Assembly (NCBI RefSeq): GCF_012927455.1
Contig: NZ_JABBPE010000008.1
Location: 434,001-498,000, forward strand
DNA length: 64,000 nt
Direction: 5' to 3'
Origin: Polaromonas sp.
Lineage (GTDB): Bacteria > Pseudomonadota > Gammaproteobacteria > Burkholderiales > Burkholderiaceae_C
Positions 62,569 through 64,000 of the stretch are shown in pieces (position 1 is the stretch's first letter; every line of letters starts with the position of its first letter). The position numbers and the translations under genes were made by a program. Below the pieces are notes generated by a model. That model did not search any database. It was not told the origin of the DNA and saw only the letters and a program-made list of their open reading frames with translations.

Positions 62569-62973
62569 TTACATCAGCGCGACACCTGCTTTTAAGGCGG
62601 CCTCTCTTAGCTTGCCGTCCTGGCATGCAATGGGCAGGCCGTGGCGCATGGCGAGTTCGAGGTAGGCCGCGTCGTAGCTGCTGAGGTTGTAACGCATGGT
62701 CAATTCAAGCAGTTGTCTGGGGCCTGGGGCCACGCCCTTGTCAATTTCTATAGGCAGGGTTCCAACGGTGGCCACTATCTCCCTGGCGATATCCAGTGTT
62801 AGTTTGCCCCGAGTACACGCCGTTTTAAGTACATTGGCAAATTCTAGTTGCCACAATGCGGGCACGATTGCCCGATCCGTCTCCAGCAGGGTTGCCATGG
62901 CTTGCGTGTAGGCAGTTGCCTGGTCTGGGATGTACCACCCGGTGACCACGGAGTTGTCCAGCACGAAGGGCAT
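62569..62973 (-). CDS. PIN-domain toxin (VapC-like)
   Basis: Probable toxin ribonuclease of 134 residues: MPFVLDNSVVTGWYIPDQAT with the first Asp, PALWQLEFANVLKTA with the Glu of the second acidic position, and YNLSSYDAAYLELAMRHGLP with the third. It begins on the last bases of the antitoxin gene (TAATG overlap), which is read first. It belongs to the PIN group that pairs with Phd-type antitoxins. Confidence 0.88.
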   Translation of the reverse strand: MPFVLDNSVVTGWYIPDQATAYTQAMATLLETDRAIVPALWQLEFANVLKTACTRGKLTLDIAREIVATVGTLPIEIDKGVAPGPRQLLELTMRYNLSSYDAAYLELAMRHGLPIACQDGKLREAALKAGVALM

Positions 62974-63227
62974 TAGTCGCGGCCGCTTTCTATGGCCTGC
63001 GCGAGCGAAACACCCAGCCCGGCATCTTGCCCCAGACTGCGTAGCCGTTGCAGAGCCCCCGCAACGCGCAAGCGCTGGCCAGCGGGTGGCTGGCCGACAG
63101 CACTGACCGAGACGAGACGAGCCACCGGTTGGCCGTGCCGGGTAATGGTGATCTCCTCACCCTGCTCCACCGCATTCAATAACTCCGAAAAGCGGTTTTT
63201 GGCTTCGAAAACAGCAAAGGATTTCAT
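62973..63227 (-). CDS. Phd/YefM-type antitoxin
   Basis: Antitoxin of 84 residues. MKSFAVFEAKNRFSELLNAV, then EQGEEITITRHGQPVARLVS is the complete Phd/YefM DNA-binding fold; the rest (GALQRLRSLGQDAGLGVSLA) would wrap the toxin. The ATG at 63227 has AAGGAT upstream, and the open frame beyond it shows no homology. It forms an operon with the PIN toxin. Confidence 0.88.
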   Translation of the reverse strand: MKSFAVFEAKNRFSELLNAVEQGEEITITRHGQPVARLVSVSAVGQPPAGQRLRVAGALQRLRSLGQDAGLGVSLAQAIESGRD

Positions 63228-63342
63228 GCGACATCCTTGAAAATATGGATAGCCATATTTTGCCAGCTTTGACGCCCTGCTGATAGCGGGCTTGCAATGG
63301 CAGCACGACGCGAGCACTGGTCGGTACCGGGGTCACTTCTTT

Positions 63343-63385
63343 TGCTATTATTTTAATAGCTGCTTGCGTCCGCTGCGAATGGGCT
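63343..63385 (+). repeat. Dispersed AATAGCT-type repeat, copy 7
   Basis: TGCTATTATTTTAATAGCTG, CTTGCGTCCGCTGCGAATGG, GCT. It lies between the Phd-type and BrnA genes. Confidence 0.8.
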
Positions 63386-63478
63386 GTCACGTGTTTTGAA
63401 TCGCTATTCCAGATGGTTTCGCCGCGGGGCGACCAGCTGGCACAAACCGATATCGGCAGGGCTCTGGCTCAGTCAGCC

Positions 63479-63754
63479 CTAAATACTTCCGTGCTTAAGC
63501 GCATCACGCAGCAGACTGTTAACCCGCGTTTGCCAGCCCGGACCTTTGCTTTTCAGCGCATCCATGACATCGGCATCAACGCGCATGGTCAGCGCCACCT
63601 TGGGCCGCGCAAGCCGTGGGCGTCCACGCATGGGCAGCAACTGGCCCAATTGCTGATCGGTGAGCGGCAAATTGTCCGGATCACCCAAGGCTGCCGCTGT
63701 AATGGTGGCATCTTCTTCGAGTGTGGGCGGGTTGAGCTTAGGGCGCTTGTTCAT
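63479..63754 (-). CDS. brnA: BrnA-type antitoxin
   Basis: Antitoxin of 91 residues of the BrnA family: TLEEDATITAAALGDPDNLP in the N-terminal half and the ribbon-helix-helix PKVALTMRVDADVMDALKS, GPGWQTRVNSLLRDAL at the C-terminus. It normally neutralises a BrnT ribonuclease encoded immediately upstream; that gene overlaps its start here. The start is the ATG at 63754. Confidence 0.9.
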   Translation of the reverse strand: MNKRPKLNPPTLEEDATITAAALGDPDNLPLTDQQLGQLLPMRGRPRLARPKVALTMRVDADVMDALKSKGPGWQTRVNSLLRDALKHGSI

Positions 63755-63983
63755 AACGACGATACTCCCGTAATTTGGCCTTGCGCAGGCCGATCACTCG
63801 TCGGCCTTCCGGCCGGTCCGTGAACACCACGACCCACAGACGGCCATCCATGGGCGCCAAAGCCACCTGCCGCAGTTCGCCATATTCACGGCGATCATCC
63901 AGCGACACAAAGGCATTGTCCCAATCGAACCAGCGGGGCTCAAACCCTCTGAAACCGTGGCTGATGGAAAACCTGCCTGCTCT
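63738..63983 (-). pseudogene. brnT: BrnT-type toxin, probably disrupted, at window edge
   Basis: The frame reads FEPRWFDWDNAFVSLDDRRE, YGELRQVALAPMDGRLWVVV, FTDRPEGRRVIGLRKAKLRE, YRRYEQAP, matching the main part of BrnT ribonucleases, and overlaps brnA by 17 bases. An in-frame TGA stands at 63986-63984 and no ATG, GTG or TTG precedes the conserved part. An N-terminus resembling VKSRQ occurs in another frame just upstream, with a TTTT run between the two. A frameshift in the 5' part is likely, but bases beyond 64000 are needed to be sure. Confidence 0.6.
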
Positions 63984-64000
63984 TCACTAGCTGTCTTCCA

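Noticed and set aside
61378..64000. rmlB or rmlD upstream of rmlA
   Set aside because: Both strands were read for dTDP-glucose dehydratase and dehydrorhamnose reductase motifs; only toxin-antitoxin genes, a regulator and fragments occur.

Overview
The window looks like a chromosomal segment of a betaproteobacterium of the family Comamonadaceae (Polaromonas/Rhodoferax-like). The GC content is high outside the O-antigen core. The gene families (TRAP and dipeptide ABC transporters, FadN-type beta-oxidation genes, H-NS of the short betaproteobacterial type, slmA next to argB) fit this, and a roughly 45-bp interspersed repeat with the core AATAGCTGCTTGCGC that I associate with this family is present. 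No rRNA, tRNA or CRISPR array was seen.

Layout: 1-8.4 kb is housekeeping and assorted metabolism (glutamate/aspartate-type binding protein cut by the window edge, HypT-like LysR regulator, Atm1-like ABC exporter, YciA-like thioesterase, hemerythrin, NDUFA9-like oxidoreductase, GST, CCA-adding enzyme). 8.5-12.7 kb is a trehalose operon, otsB-GH15-otsA. 12.8-17.0 kb holds a thioesterase and a minus-strand run SDR-DGPF-DGPF-VOC-ECF sigma factor that has the hallmarks of an ECF42 locus. 17.2-25.8 kb is a fatty-acid beta-oxidation operon read from a TetR-type repressor gene: tetR, acyl-CoA dehydrogenase, DUF2147, fadN-like, DUF4442 thioesterase, thiolase, enoyl-CoA hydratase. A perfect 12-bp palindrome lies at its head. 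26.0-32.3 kb is a DUF1028 hydrolase followed by a complete peptide/nickel-type ABC importer.

32.3-41.4 kb is a sugar-acid catabolic locus built around a divergent promoter: GntR/FCD regulator, DctPQM TRAP importer, UxaA-family dehydratase and Ldh2-family dehydrogenase to the right, and two SDRs and an FAH-family hydrolase to the left. Together they can be read as import, dehydration to a 2-keto-3-deoxy acid, oxidation to a 2,4-diketo acid and hydrolytic cleavage to pyruvate plus a small hydroxy acid. 41.5-43.5 kb carries slmA and argB.

43.5-62.1 kb is a surface-polysaccharide (O-antigen/EPS) locus, all on the minus strand: WbpM-type dehydratase, an H-NS paralogue, PglC-type initiating transferase, a VapBC module, WbpV-like reductase, three family-2 glycosyltransferases, Wzy, Wzx, FdtB/FdtC/FdtA-like genes for a 3-acetamido-3,6-dideoxyhexose, an AT3-SGNH O-acyltransferase, rmlC, a DUF1016 nuclease gene wedged between rmlC and rmlA, rmlA, and an EPS-associated MarR regulator. 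The wzy-wzx part is clearly AT-rich. rmlB and rmlD are not in the window. The right end (61.4-64 kb) is a cluster of toxin-antitoxin genes and fragments: an orphan VapB next to a truncated four-helix-bundle gene, a Phd/PIN module and a BrnTA module whose toxin looks damaged.

The main points for follow-up are the dispersed repeat that has also entered coding sequence (cca, dctP, ldh), the DUF1016 gene translationally coupled on both sides inside the rml operon, a candidate autoregulatory ECF42 promoter, the sugar-acid pathway, and several long intergenic palindromes.
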